NCBI GenBank assembly: GCA_013368445.1 | Contig: JAACJO010000004.1 | Location: forward strand, 2,604,001 to 2,668,000 | From: Leucocoprinus leucothites | Taxonomy: Eukaryota > Basidiomycota > Agaricomycetes > Agaricales > Agaricaceae | Length of the DNA: 64,000 bases | Direction: 5' to 3' | In this document: in pieces, positions 1-10,000 of the stretch | Position numbering within the stretch: position 1 is the first letter of the stretch | Layout of the letters: every line of letters starts with the position of its first letter | The notes under the pieces: model-generated | The model's input: the letters and a program-made list of their open reading frames with translations, nothing else | The model's database searches: none | What the model was told of the DNA's origin: nothing | Program-made: the position numbers and the translations under genes

Positions 1-144
1 GCTGGTATTCTCTCGGGGAATGGAGGAGGACCGGGTTGGGGAGGGAATGGGAGTGGGAGTGCAGTGGTTATGACACCGAGAAAGGCACCTGGGACACCGA
101 GGAGGGAGAGGACACCTGGGAGGGAACGGACGCCTGGGCGGTAG
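1..144 (+). CDS. 3' end of an unknown gene (partial)
   Basis: Frame 1 is open from the window edge to TAG at 142-144, giving the last 47 residues of a protein. The peptide is rich in Gly, Pro and Arg. It has a Gly/Trp-rich start and then a short basic repeat in which TPGRER recurs and the chain ends TPGR. Such basic Pro/Arg tails are usually disordered. No family can be named from this piece, and the start and any upstream domains lie outside the window. The chain could also be an alternative frame of a low-complexity exon, but the clean repeat up to the stop favours coding. Confidence 0.5.
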   Translation, partial: AGILSGNGGGPGWGGNGSGSAVVMTPRKAPGTPRRERTPGRERTPGR

Positions 145-708
145 TTGTAGCGTGTAGCAGTTGTGTATAGGAAGGGCCTCGGAGGATGAGCTGTGTAAGT
201 AGATTTAAGGGAAGTGGTGGTAGTGCTTATCGTTATTTGTATCCTGCTTGTCTATTTTTTTCACTCGGTTTATGGTATTCTTCGCTTTGTTCTCTCTAAT
301 TCAGTTCAGTCGGTGATGACTGATGCGGGAAGCTTTACTCGTCAAGGTTCTTTTTCTGCCTGTGTGCTATTATTGTCCCGCTCGTTCACTCTGGAGTTGT
401 AGCCTGAGCGAGACTTGATTTGACGATTGGATGGTTTCTTTTTTACTTGGTTTGTGCTTTTTATAAAGGGTTTGTAATATCAGACAGTGACTGCTGATAT
501 TGAGAGCGCTGCTTCGTGCTCAATTTTGTTTATTCGCTCATTGTTGAGCTAATTGTCACAAATAATTTACCTATACTCATGGGACTCATTAACAATGACG
601 GTAAAACTGAAGGTTGTTCATTTTCCAAGATAGTCCCTGCCGTGGCCTTGTCTCTCAAAGTACACAAAGTTCGAATACCGTGGCATTCCTCTCCAGTTAA
701 TCGTACGA
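145..708. other. Intergenic, T-rich 3' flank
   Basis: This stretch probably holds the 3' UTR of the gene ending at 144; 210-480 is T-rich. Short open frames at 214-402 and 516-734 have no recognisable protein features. Confidence 0.5.
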
Positions 709-1584
709 GAGCTTACTTACGACGCCATCTATAACAACGACCCACGAGGGCCGGGTAGAAACATCGTTGAACTAGCTGCCTCACTGTATGAATGTCATTC
801 AAGTCATCATTTTATTTCCACTAACCGAGTCAAGTTCGGCCTTTCGATAAAAAAAAATCAACACCAGTAGCCAGAAGAGCGGATGCAAATGGTCGATGAT
901 AGAAATCGACGAGAGTGAGTTCCTGTCGTTGTTATTGAGTATATACCAAAAACAAGTCAGGCATGAGAGACTAGGCACGAACATCGCCAGCGAGGTACTT
1001 GGCCTTGCTTAGAATGACTTCATAGACATCCGGTTTATACTGAAGCGCTTTGACAACCTCCCCGAATACGAGTTCGTTTACAGGACCCAATCCACGAGCT
1101 CTCCAAAGAGAAAGATGTCGATGAAAAACAGTGCAGGCTTTTCAGGAAATCGTCACTCGCGCTTTGAAGACTTTCTCAAATACTCCCCTACGAGCATAGG
1201 GCTCGAGATTGGAAGTTTCAATGGATACAGCTTGATCAAATAAGGCGATAGCTTTTATGCCCTTGAGTGGAATTAGTGGCACGCCACGATCGGTCCACTT
1301 TGTAGCAATATAACGACAAATGGCACGGCTCTCGTGGAGAAGAAAACTGTCATCGTCCTATAAGTATAGTGGCGTGTATGCTGTGTGAATTACAAAATGC
1401 AAAAACAAACTTACAAGGACAGGGACTTGTCCAAAAGGTTGCTTGGCAGTATGCGCTGCCGATTTTTGTTCATTGGCAGCTCGATCGAGTACAATGAATT
1501 CAAAAGAAACTTTCTTTCTTGGAGAACCTGCACTACACGGCGAGTGGCGACGGAGGTGTGGAATCTGTAGATTTTTACGACCAT
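709..1584 (-). pseudogene. Decayed glutathione S-transferase copy
   Basis: Read on the minus strand, this segment matches the GST gene at 15745-16622 along its whole length and in the same order. The match runs from the start context (ACCAT at 1580-1584) through the FGQVPVL block near 1420-1435 and the region around 1201-1350 to the 3' end (TTACGACGCCATC near 717). Frames are broken. The start region has lost the thioredoxin-fold lead-in, intron borders are eroded, and in-frame stops and small indels interrupt every exon. One residual open frame still contains the PFGQVPVL motif of the glutathione-binding fold. It is best read as a duplicated GST that became a pseudogene. Whether any part is transcribed cannot be seen. 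Confidence 0.8.
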
Positions 1585-2079
1585 TCTGGTTCGATGAGAT
1601 CGGTGTGAGTGGATATGGGTAGAAATCCAGCCCCATTATTTCCTTTTTTTCAGAATGAAAAGTGACCATGTGGGTACTTAGTTTTCTATCTCGCAGCTGA
1701 ATCACAATCCTCCTTGAACCTGACAGATGACTTGAGCGCGACATGACTAATGGTTTTACATGTCTGAGGGTCAAATCCTGAAGAAAAAGCTCCGTCAAAA
1801 TCCCGTGAGCTTTCAGCCTCTGGTGTTGAGCACGAATCTCAGAAAAAGGTCGGCCAAGAACCACGAAAGCAAAAAGCGACGGTATTGACGAACACACTAG
1901 TGATTGCAATCTCTCGCTCAGATAAACGGGGCTCTTCTACAGACCATCTGATCGTGCTTCCGTGGGACCGGACAGGACAAGAATTCAATCATATAGGTGA
2001 TTTGACCACTGAAGCTGAAGGCTCTTTGATGGTAAATGGCTGCTAAATTCTAGCTGAGGTGGCTTCCGGGAGCGCATAC
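1585..2079. other. Upstream flank of the GST pseudogene, no gene seen
   Basis: The minus-strand frame of the residual GST exon continues open to 1909, but its sequence is unlike any GST N-terminus, so I treat it as chance. Nothing else is recognisable. Confidence 0.4.
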
Positions 2080-2400
2080 AAGCGAGGATGGTGATGAAAG
2101 TGAGTAAAGATACAGGTAACTTCAAATTACAAGACTGAACGTCTCCGAAGCACGTGCCTCACCCAAAACTGTAGCGCTGGAAAACCGATTTCTTCTCCAC
2201 AACACTTTCTGCTTAAGTGTCCTTCCGGCCTCCGGTGAGCCCACTCTTTAACTAATGACACTCCGAACTGTTGCCAGGCTTATGTGCCCCATATGTTCTG
2301 AGTGGAACTTGATCGTATACTATTCAACCTGCAACCTGTTATTCCCTGTACTACCGGCCTCTGAAAGCCGTTGTATTCATCTAACCTAGCCAGCAATGAA
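2080..2400 (+). repeat. Diverged direct repeat, left copy
   Basis: This segment resembles 15225-15610 in the same orientation. Shared blocks in order are GATGGTGATGAAAG..GTAAAGATACA, CGAAGCACGTGCCT, TGTAGCGCTGG, TTCTCCACAACACTT and CCATATGTTCTGAG. Identity is patchy with several indels, so the duplication is old. The left copy ends about 185 bp before the NACHT gene start and may contain part of its promoter region. Confidence 0.7.
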
Positions 2401-2687
2401 TTAGGCACATAGGACAAGTTCATCCCAATGGCTTGATATATCTACTCGGTTGTGTTGCCAAAGTCGGCTGGGCCTCGGGTGCCAATCGTCTCAGTTCGTT
2501 GACATTCACACACCCAACAAGAAGCCGTGATGCTGTGTTCAGCAGCACTTCGTTCTCTCATCCGCCATCCATCCCTTCGACACCATGTCCATGTTAAAGA
2601 GAGCTCGGGGAGTCGTAATTAATGGTGGAAATCTCGTCAATACACATGGGAATTTCATTAATACACAGAATATTTACAGCCAGTCTG

Positions 2688-2751
2688 GTCCGACAGGCGA
2701 GTTATCCCCAGGCCCTTATCACTGCATTGATTATACTGATCTGGTGCCCAG
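2688..2751 (+). other. Intron 1 of the NACHT gene
   Basis: The donor is GTCCGA and the acceptor GCCCAG. Splicing converts the short first frame into one that joins TCT-G to GA-ATC, giving the expected S-G-I-D-I-L-L sequence. The donor is weaker than others in this window. Confidence 0.7.
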
Positions 2752-3711
2752 GAATCGACATACTCCTTGAAGCCTCTACCCCAGAGGCATCCGTTGACGC
2801 TGAAGAGCGAGCGTATGCCCCCTCTTGCTATGATGGCACACGCGAGCGGTACATCGAGGACATCACAAGCTGGGCCACTGCCAGAAACGATGATGATGCC
2901 GTCCCACAACTTTACTGGATGAAAGGGCCCGCTGCTGTTGGAAAATCAGCCGTGGCCCAGACCTGTGCTGAAGGCCTGAAGGAGTCAGGCCACCTTGCTG
3001 CTGCGTTTTTCTTCTCTGTTAACGGCCGGCGCAAGGACCATACTCGTTTCTTCCCTGCCCTTGCGTATCAGCTCTCAACGACCCTCCCAGGCTATCGCGA
3101 CATCGTTAATCACAAGGTTTTTGTCGACAGGACCCTCGTCAAGAAAACGGTGTCTTCCCAGTTTAGATCCCTCATCGTCGAGCCGTTGCAGGAGCTGAAG
3201 AAATTGGGAAAGTATGTGCAGAGGAGATCTATCATCATCGATGGCTTGGGTGAATGTGAGAGTACAAACGCACAGATGGAGATCATTAAGATCATTATAT
3301 CGTCAATCCGAGCCGGGTCTACGCCGTTTTGTTGGGCAATCTTCAGCCGAGAAGAACCCCATATCGTCTCCGCATTCGCATCGTTCGCCGAGACCTCCCT
3401 CTACCACTCTGTGCTCCTACCGATATCTCGTGAAGCTGACGGGGAAATTGAGCTCTACTTGCGCGGTGGGTTCGAGAACATACTTCGACGCCAAAATCTC
3501 CTCCACCTCTCCTCTTCGTGGCCCATGGTTGAGCAGATCCGGCTACTTGTCAATGCTGCAGCGGGTCTATTTGCTCACCCGGCCACTGTTCTTCGTTTCA
3601 TTGATCGCCACTTTTATCCGGAGTTTGAGGAAATCTTGGAATCTATCCTCAATCCCATCCTAAAACGGGGTCGGCCGTCCACTTCTGCATACGCAGAGCT
3701 GGATGCGCTAT

Positions 3712-3715
3712 ATAC
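3712..3715 (+). repeat. Target-site duplication, left (ATAC)
   Basis: ATAC occurs directly before the 5' LTR and directly after the 3' LTR (11550-11553). Keeping one copy restores the NACHT reading frame (GCG CTA TAT ACA CTC). Confidence 0.9.
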
Positions 3716-4496
3716 TGTAGAGATTGTGAGTTCGGTTGCTCATGAAAATGGCAACCTCTCGCAAATCTCTAGTGATCTTAACCACTCGGATCACTGTTGA
3801 TTTCGGAGCGTCCACAAGCCGCCCACTCCTTTTCTGGTTTCGGTATCTATCCACCTCCATTCCTCCTCTTTTTCAACTTTCCTCTTCCGAATTTTATGTT
3901 CAAATTTTCATTCTTGCGTCGTCATGTTGTCATAATAATGTACCTGTAATCTGTATTGAATTATGTACTTGTAATTGCTTTGTATAATATTGTACTGACA
4001 TCTCTCCATCTCAACCTATGCCCATTTTTCCTCTTCCCTCTAACTAGTCCACTGCCTCGATAATGTACTTGTATTGCGTATTTATTTAGCCCCTGTTTCG
4101 TGTACATTTCAAGCCGCTTTATTGTTCTTTTCTTTTACTTTCAATTTTCCTTTTTAATCTTCTTTTCATCTTTCTACTTCGAAATATTCGCTCAAAATTA
4201 TTATTTCTTGTTGTATTTAAACCCTGTACAAGCTGCAGTTGCAGATCATCGAATTTACTGCCTATCTCACTCGTCTCTAATTGTCTGAACTCATCTCAAA
4301 TTTATCTGAATCAAAACCTGATTTATTCCTGTATCTACTACATCTCGAAGTTTTCCTCTTTTCCTAAACTCATCTCCACTCGTTCTCTCGTCGTTCCGCC
4401 TCCTAGGACGTCGTCTTCGGTCCAGAAGCCCAACGGCTGTTGGAATCGGCCGTGCTCGCAGTTTTATTTTGTTGTAAAAGGGTTTATTACTCTTCA
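3716..4496 (+). repeat. 5' LTR
   Basis: This 781-bp LTR begins TGTAGAG and ends ACTCTTCA. It is T-rich, with AT-rich stretches around 3940-4000 and 4190-4220 that could hold promoter and polyadenylation signals. It differs from the 3' LTR only at 3811 (T here, C there). Confidence 0.96.
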
Positions 4497-4498
4497 AC

Positions 4499-4515
4499 TG
4501 GAGCCCACCGCGAGG
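4499..4515 (+). other. Putative primer-binding site
   Basis: Two bases after the LTR, TGGAGCCCACCGCGAGG starts with the TGG expected to pair with a tRNA 3' CCA. I could not assign the primer tRNA from memory; comparing this 17-mer with the 3' ends of the host tRNAs would settle it. Confidence 0.6.
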
Positions 4516-4693
4516 GGCTTCAAAACCGAAACCTTTGTCCACAATACCTCGTAACCTTGCCCAGAAACTAGCCCTATCACTACATAATCCCAATAACCTC
4601 TCTTCCGACACCCTTGCGACCGCCGAAGAATTTCTCTCATTTGCTTCTGACTCCAGTACTCTCACCGATACTTCCTTTCATCTTGATCCCTTC

Positions 4694-6145
4694 ATGGCTG
4701 ACGCTGGCGGACAACTACCTGGCGGATTTGACGGTGAGCCACTGCAACCACCAAATAATCAAGAACAAGCACCAGTCCCACCTGGATATGTTGCTCAGCA
4801 TTTCCCCCTTCCACCTGGTCAGGCTCCTCCTGGCTTTGAACCAGCCCAATTTCCTGCTCAGCCTGACGGTCAACCACCTCCACCACCTAATCAACAACCC
4901 TTCATCATCTATCAGCCTCCAGCACCTCGTCATATGCCCTCTCGTTACGATCGGAATGCTCCAAAATTTGATGGACATCCCAGATCTCTCCGAAGATTCT
5001 TCGAGGAAGTAGATATGCTTGGAAGGGAATGTGGACTCAACCAACGAGAGTTGATTGTCCACACACTTCGTTACCTTGATAGCCGGGACTATGATGCTTG
5101 GACTAGCCGTCCATCCGCTGCTGGTGCCGATTGGATTCGCTTCAAGGAGGACATATTAGCAATGTACCCAGGAGCGGAGGATGATGCGAGATATAACGTT
5201 ACTGACCTCGAAGTCTTCGTCGAAAGACATGCGGCCAAGCCCATGCGAGATCGGTTCCAGTTTGGGGAATATTATCGCGAGTTCTTGACGCGATCTGCTT
5301 GGTTGTTGAACCGAAACCTAATTTCGCAAAGAGAGCGAAATAAACTCTTCCTCAGTGGATTCCACATCGATTTCAGGCAGCAATTACGCACCCAGCTTCG
5401 TATCCAGGATCCGAGGCATGCTCTTGATGAACCTTGGGATATTGACGATGTTGAGGGCGCTGCACGATTTTTACTCGATGGAACTGGTTCAGGAAACGTG
5501 CTTACATTGTCTACACCCTCTCCATCACCTCCTCCAACCTATCCTGTCGCTCCTGCCCCTCATTTCACTCCGTCACCTCGCAAAACATTTGATATGTCTT
5601 CTATTGAGCAGATCCTGACTTCTGATGCATTTTTGAGTCGATTGGCTGGGAAACTCAATGTTCCCGCTCGTAGCAATCCTCAGTCATCGTATCAGCCTCC
5701 TTTCCAACAAAACTCACCGCAGCAACGACAAGCCTGGCCTTGTGGCTTCTGTCATAGCACAGAACACATGTTTAGACGTTGCCCAAGCCTCGATGATTAT
5801 CTTCGTCGTGGTTTATGCATCCGGGACGGCTCCAATCGCATCTGTATGCCTGATGGTACATCAGTATCGCCTCAGGTCGCTCCTGGTCGAAATATGAAGG
5901 AAAGAATCGACAATTGGCATAAATCGCGCTCACCTGCGAGTGTCCCAGCTCAGGCCAACATCCTGGAGGTTTACCCATCGAGATCGATCGCTTCTAGCCC
6001 CTCCTATACTCCTGTCACTTCCTCAATGCCATATTCCACTTCTCACACCTCCCAGGATGAAGAAGAGCTTGCCAGGCTTGAAGCGATCGCTCTAGCCACT
6101 ATGAAACGTCAGGATGAGATTAGGAGGCGTTCTGGTAATGCATGA
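4694..6145 (+). CDS. gag: Gypsy gag polyprotein
   Basis: This is the structural capsid/nucleocapsid protein of the element, 483 residues from the ATG at 4694. The frame is open further upstream to about 4535, but only from a TTG. The N-terminal 90 residues are Pro/Gln-rich. A capsid-like helical domain follows at about residues 95-255, with the family's FEEVDM and KEDILAMYPG-type segments. Near residues 400-413 is a CCHC zinc knuckle (CX2CX4HX4C, starting CGFC) for RNA binding. The frame stops at TGA (6143-6145) but continues open in the same frame into the protease. Confidence 0.9.
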   Translation: MADAGGQLPGGFDGEPLQPPNNQEQAPVPPGYVAQHFPLPPGQAPPGFEPAQFPAQPDGQPPPPPNQQPFIIYQPPAPRHMPSRYDRNAPKFDGHPRSLRRFFEEVDMLGRECGLNQRELIVHTLRYLDSRDYDAWTSRPSAAGADWIRFKEDILAMYPGAEDDARYNVTDLEVFVERHAAKPMRDRFQFGEYYREFLTRSAWLLNRNLISQRERNKLFLSGFHIDFRQQLRTQLRIQDPRHALDEPWDIDDVEGAARFLLDGTGSGNVLTLSTPSPSPPPTYPVAPAPHFTPSPRKTFDMSSIEQILTSDAFLSRLAGKLNVPARSNPQSSYQPPFQQNSPQQRQAWPCGFCHSTEHMFRRCPSLDDYLRRGLCIRDGSNRICMPDGTSVSPQVAPGRNMKERIDNWHKSRSPASVPAQANILEVYPSRSIASSPSYTPVTSSMPYSTSHTSQDEEELARLEAIALATMKRQDEIRRRSGNA

Positions 6146-7027
6146 AAGGCCAGGAACGCACCACTAACGCCAAAATCGACGCCCACTGTTCCTAATCCAT
6201 CTCAGAACGCTCCAGCTACTTCCTCCACTTCCCCACCTTCCAAACCACCTCACACTTCGAATTCCGCGCCTCCAAAGCCTTCTACACCCGACCCGCATAC
6301 CCAGGGACAGCAATATCGATTCGCTGCGCCAATTGAGGACCCTAAGACCATTAGGGATGTCATACAACGAAGCCTGGATGGTCCAGTCACCTTAACTCAA
6401 AGGGAACTCTATGCAATCGCTCCAGAGGTCAGAAGACATATCAAAGAGCAGATTACTACTCACAGGGTGCCTGTAGGACCTCCAGCAGGTGCTACCCTGC
6501 TCGAAAACGCTGGAAAAGACGCCGATCTTGCAGTATCTTCTGTTATCCAACACCATCTCTCTTCTCCTCCCTATTCCATCATTGTGGCCAATCCTGTCGA
6601 AGAACTTCGCACAATCCCTCTTGAAATCGATGGAAAGGTGACGGTTGATGCTATCCTTGACGAAGGGTCACAAGTTATTGGGATCCGACGCGATGTCTGG
6701 GAGAAATTGGGCTTACCTCTCCATAGGGACCAGAGTATTATGATGGAATCTGCTAATGCGACCAAGGAATTGACTCTGGGACTTCTTCGAGACCTTCCTG
6801 TTCGTATTGGGAGCAGTATCTTCTATCTCCAGGTCCAAGTTTTCGAGCACGCACCTTATGAAATGCTCCTTGGTCGTCCCTTCCTCACACTCACCCAAGC
6901 CCAAACTCACCATTACTCCAATGGTGACTCTCATATCACCCTCTTCGACCCTAATACCAAAGAGACCATCACTATTCCCACTTCGGTTCGAGTCCGGGTA
7001 CCTGTCCAGTCAAATCCGGGTTTTTGA
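6146..7027 (+). CDS. Gypsy retropepsin-like protease region
   Basis: This frame continues in register from gag after the TGA at 6143. It begins with a Pro/Ser/Thr-rich linker (about residues 1-60). The protease core has the active-site stretch ILDEGSQV (6650-6673), with Asp-Glu-Gly instead of the textbook Asp-Thr/Ser-Gly, and the second-lobe motif LLGRPFL near 6868-6888. The first ATG after the stop is far downstream, so expression most likely depends on readthrough of the TGA or on it being a CGA-to-TGA mutation. The frame ends at TGA 7025-7027, one base after a slippery heptamer that leads into pol. Confidence 0.85.
   Translation, partial: KARNAPLTPKSTPTVPNPSQNAPATSSTSPPSKPPHTSNSAPPKPSTPDPHTQGQQYRFAAPIEDPKTIRDVIQRSLDGPVTLTQRELYAIAPEVRRHIKEQITTHRVPVGPPAGATLLENAGKDADLAVSSVIQHHLSSPPYSIIVANPVEELRTIPLEIDGKVTVDAILDEGSQVIGIRRDVWEKLGLPLHRDQSIMMESANATKELTLGLLRDLPVRIGSSIFYLQVQVFEHAPYEMLLGRPFLTLTQAQTHHYSNGDSHITLFDPNTKETITIPTSVRVRVPVQSNPGF
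7018..7024 (+). promoter_or_regulatory. -1 ribosomal frameshift site (GGGTTTT)
   Basis: In the protease frame the sequence reads CCG GGT TTT TGA. The heptamer G GGT TTT fits the X XXY YYZ rule, and the stop follows at once. A -1 slip continues as TTG AAC ATC, which is exactly where the pol frame opens. I did not verify a downstream pseudoknot or stem. Confidence 0.8.
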
Positions 7028-10000
7028 ACATCGATGATTCGGTTAAAGAAGACCGAGGAGACATCACATCACAAACTGGTTCCCACCATCCAATCACATC
7101 ACATCATCAATCACCTTCCATATCCGTCACTCATATATCTCTATCCATGATCTCTCCCCTTGCCTACACCACCACAGCCTTTGCTCCCATCCACAAGCCC
7201 CAGTCAATATACGAAATTTGCCTATCCGAAATCAACCGGAATGAGTCCGAACTCGAAATTTCCAGTCTTGCATACAAGAAAGTTGCCAACAGAATTAAAC
7301 CAGTTTCTACTACACTTCCAGAGAATTACCGGATCGTTCGCCGAATACCCACCGATCCACTTGAGTCTATGCCATTACTTCCTACACATCCTCCCAAATT
7401 CGCTCCCGGCACTCGCTACACTCTTGAACGCATGCAATCAATGAATATCAATCCTGACAGCTTCTTATGGCCCGAAGAGGAGAAATTAGTCCACCACCTT
7501 ATCCGAATGCAGGAACTTGGCTTCGCTTGGAGCGAAGACGAGAAAGGAAAGTTCTCGAGTGACTATTTCGATCCCATCATCATTCCCACTATTGAACACA
7601 TTCCCTGGTCGCTTCGCAATATCCCCATTCCCCCCGGCATCTTTCACAAGGTTGTTGACATCATCAAGGCCAAGATTGCCGCCGGTGTCTATGAACCTTC
7701 CAGCTCTTCCTATCGCTCCCGGTGGTTCTGCGTCCTGAAGAAGGATGGGAAATCACTCCGACTCGTGCACGATTTACAGCCATTAAATGCCGTCACCATC
7801 AAAGATGCTGGAGTACCACCTATTCTTGAAACTTATGCTGAGTCCTTTGGCGGTCGTGGCTGTTATGGCATCTTTGACTTATTTGTTGGCTTCGATCAGC
7901 GCGCTCTCGCTCCCGAATCTCGCGATCTCACTACATTCCAAACCCCTCTCGGCACCCTTCGCCTCACCTCCATTCCTATGGGTTACACCAACTCTATGCA
8001 GATCCAGCATGGAGATCTCACTTTCCTACTTCAAGACAAAATTCCTGACATCGCTGTACCTTTCGTTGATGATGTTCCGGTCAAGGGACCAAAAACCCGA
8101 TATGAAACTCGCGACGGCTTTGAGACCATTCCTGAAAATCCGAAAATTCGTCGTTTTGTCTGGGAGCATCTCCAGAATGTCAACCGCATTATTCAACGCA
8201 TCAAGCATGCTGGCGGCACATTTTCTGCATCCAAATCTCGCCTCTGTACACCTTCTGCAGTCGTTGTGGGTCACCTTTGTACCTATGAAGGTCGTCTTCC
8301 AGACACTACTAGAGTGCAGAAAATCGTCGATTGGCCTCCCTGTTCCGATCTCACCGAAGTGCGAGGCTTCCTTGGCACTCTTGGTACTATTCGCATTTTT
8401 ATTCCGAATTTTTCGGCAATTTCTCGACCACTGGTTAGGCTCACAAAGAAGGGAGTGGAGTTTCGCTTTGGAGAAGAAGAACAGGTTGCTATGGATGAGT
8501 TGAAGGAGCTAGCTCGAAATTCGGCATCTATTCGATCATTGGACTATTCCAGCACTAATGAGGTCATTTTAGGTGTTGATACCTCGAAAATCGCTGTTGG
8601 ATACATCCTTGCACAACTAGGAGACAACTCCAAGCGCTATCCTTCAAGGTTTGGATCGATTACACTCAATGAACGCGAATCCAGGTATTCCCAAGTGAAG
8701 TTGGAGTTATTTGGGCTGTTTAGAGCGTTGAAGGATGTCAGGATTTGGATTATTGGAGTGCTGAATTTAGTGGTTGAAGTGGATGCAAAGTATATCAAGG
8801 GTATGATCAATAATCCTGATATCCAGCCCTCGGCTTCGATAAATCGTTGGATTTCGGCGATTTTACTCTTCGATTTTCGTCTTAGGCATGTCCCAGGGAA
8901 GGAGCATGGTCCAGATGGTTTATCTCGACGTCCACGAGCCCCAGAAGACCCCGAAATCAATGACGATTATGAGGAATGGATCGACTCTGCCAATTCCTTC
9001 AGCTTTTCGCATCCAATTTCTCATAATTCCTCTGCACCTCTTTCCTCTTCCTCAGACGATTTCTGGTGGCCCTGGGCCTCGAATACATTCGCTATCGAAA
9101 TTCTGAATGAAACCGGCTCGCTCCAATTATCACTATATTCCCTAGGACACCTTACACCTTCCTCCACCACTTCCCCTTCACCCCAAGTCGAAATCCTTTC
9201 AAGCGTCACTTCCCATTCATCCCCATCGTCTCATCCCACTATTCCTCGTTCTGAGAAAGCAGAACTTCACGATCTTGAGCTCAAACGAGTTGAAGCGTTC
9301 CTAATCAATCCTAAACGACCACCTGACATGTCTGATGACGACTACAAACGGTTTATTCGATTTTCGTCGGGATTTTTTGTGCGAGATGGCAGGCTTTGGA
9401 AGAAGGATCAGAAGATGAAACACAAGTTGGTAGTGCCCAAAGAACGTCGCTACGAGCTCATTCACCAGGCTCATGATGAGATGGGTCACAAGGGTATATT
9501 CACAGTTCGACTTCGACTTTTGGAGCGATTTTGGTGGCCACAACTCGAGCAAGATGTCCGCTGGTTTATCAAGACATGCCACGAGTGTCAAACGCGATTA
9601 TTCCATAATTTTCACATTCCCCCAACTGTTCCGATTCCCTTCACACTCTTCCGGAAGGTCTATATCGACACCATGTTCATGCCAAAATCAAATGGATACC
9701 GCTACATCGTCCACGCTCGCTGTTCACTCTCCTCTTACCCAGAATGGCGCATGCTTCGCTTGGAGAACACTCGCACACTTGGAGCTTTTATCTTCGAAGA
9801 TATCCTTTGCAGATGGGGTGCTGTAGAAGAAATTGTGACGGATAATGGACCAGCCTTTGTCCAAGCAACTGAATTCCTCTCCCAGCGTTACAAGATCAAT
9901 CATATTCGCATTTCACCTTACAATTCACGGGCAAACGGTCCAGTCGAACGGAGACACCTGGATGTTAGGGAATCATTGGTAAAGGCTGCAGGAGGTGAAG

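Larger units (their letters stand above)
2585..3715 (+). pseudogene. NACHT-domain NTPase (NWD2-like), 5' half
   Basis: This is the first half of a basidiomycete STAND-type NTPase that a retrotransposon has interrupted. The ATG at 2585 opens the short N-terminal motif typical of the family (VVINGG, residues 11-16). A 64-nt intron (2688-2751) joins it to the GIDILL block. The P-loop GPAAVGKSA lies at residues 93-101 and the Walker B stretch IIIDGLGEC at about 195-203. In that motif the usual second Asp is Gly (codon GGT at 3249-3251), while the following Glu is kept. The half ends inside codon 356 at 3715, where the LTR begins. With 11554-12930 the exons total 2,340 nt, 780 codons including the stop, with no other break. 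In related genes this NTPase sits in NLR-like signalling proteins; its role here is inferred. Confidence 0.88.
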
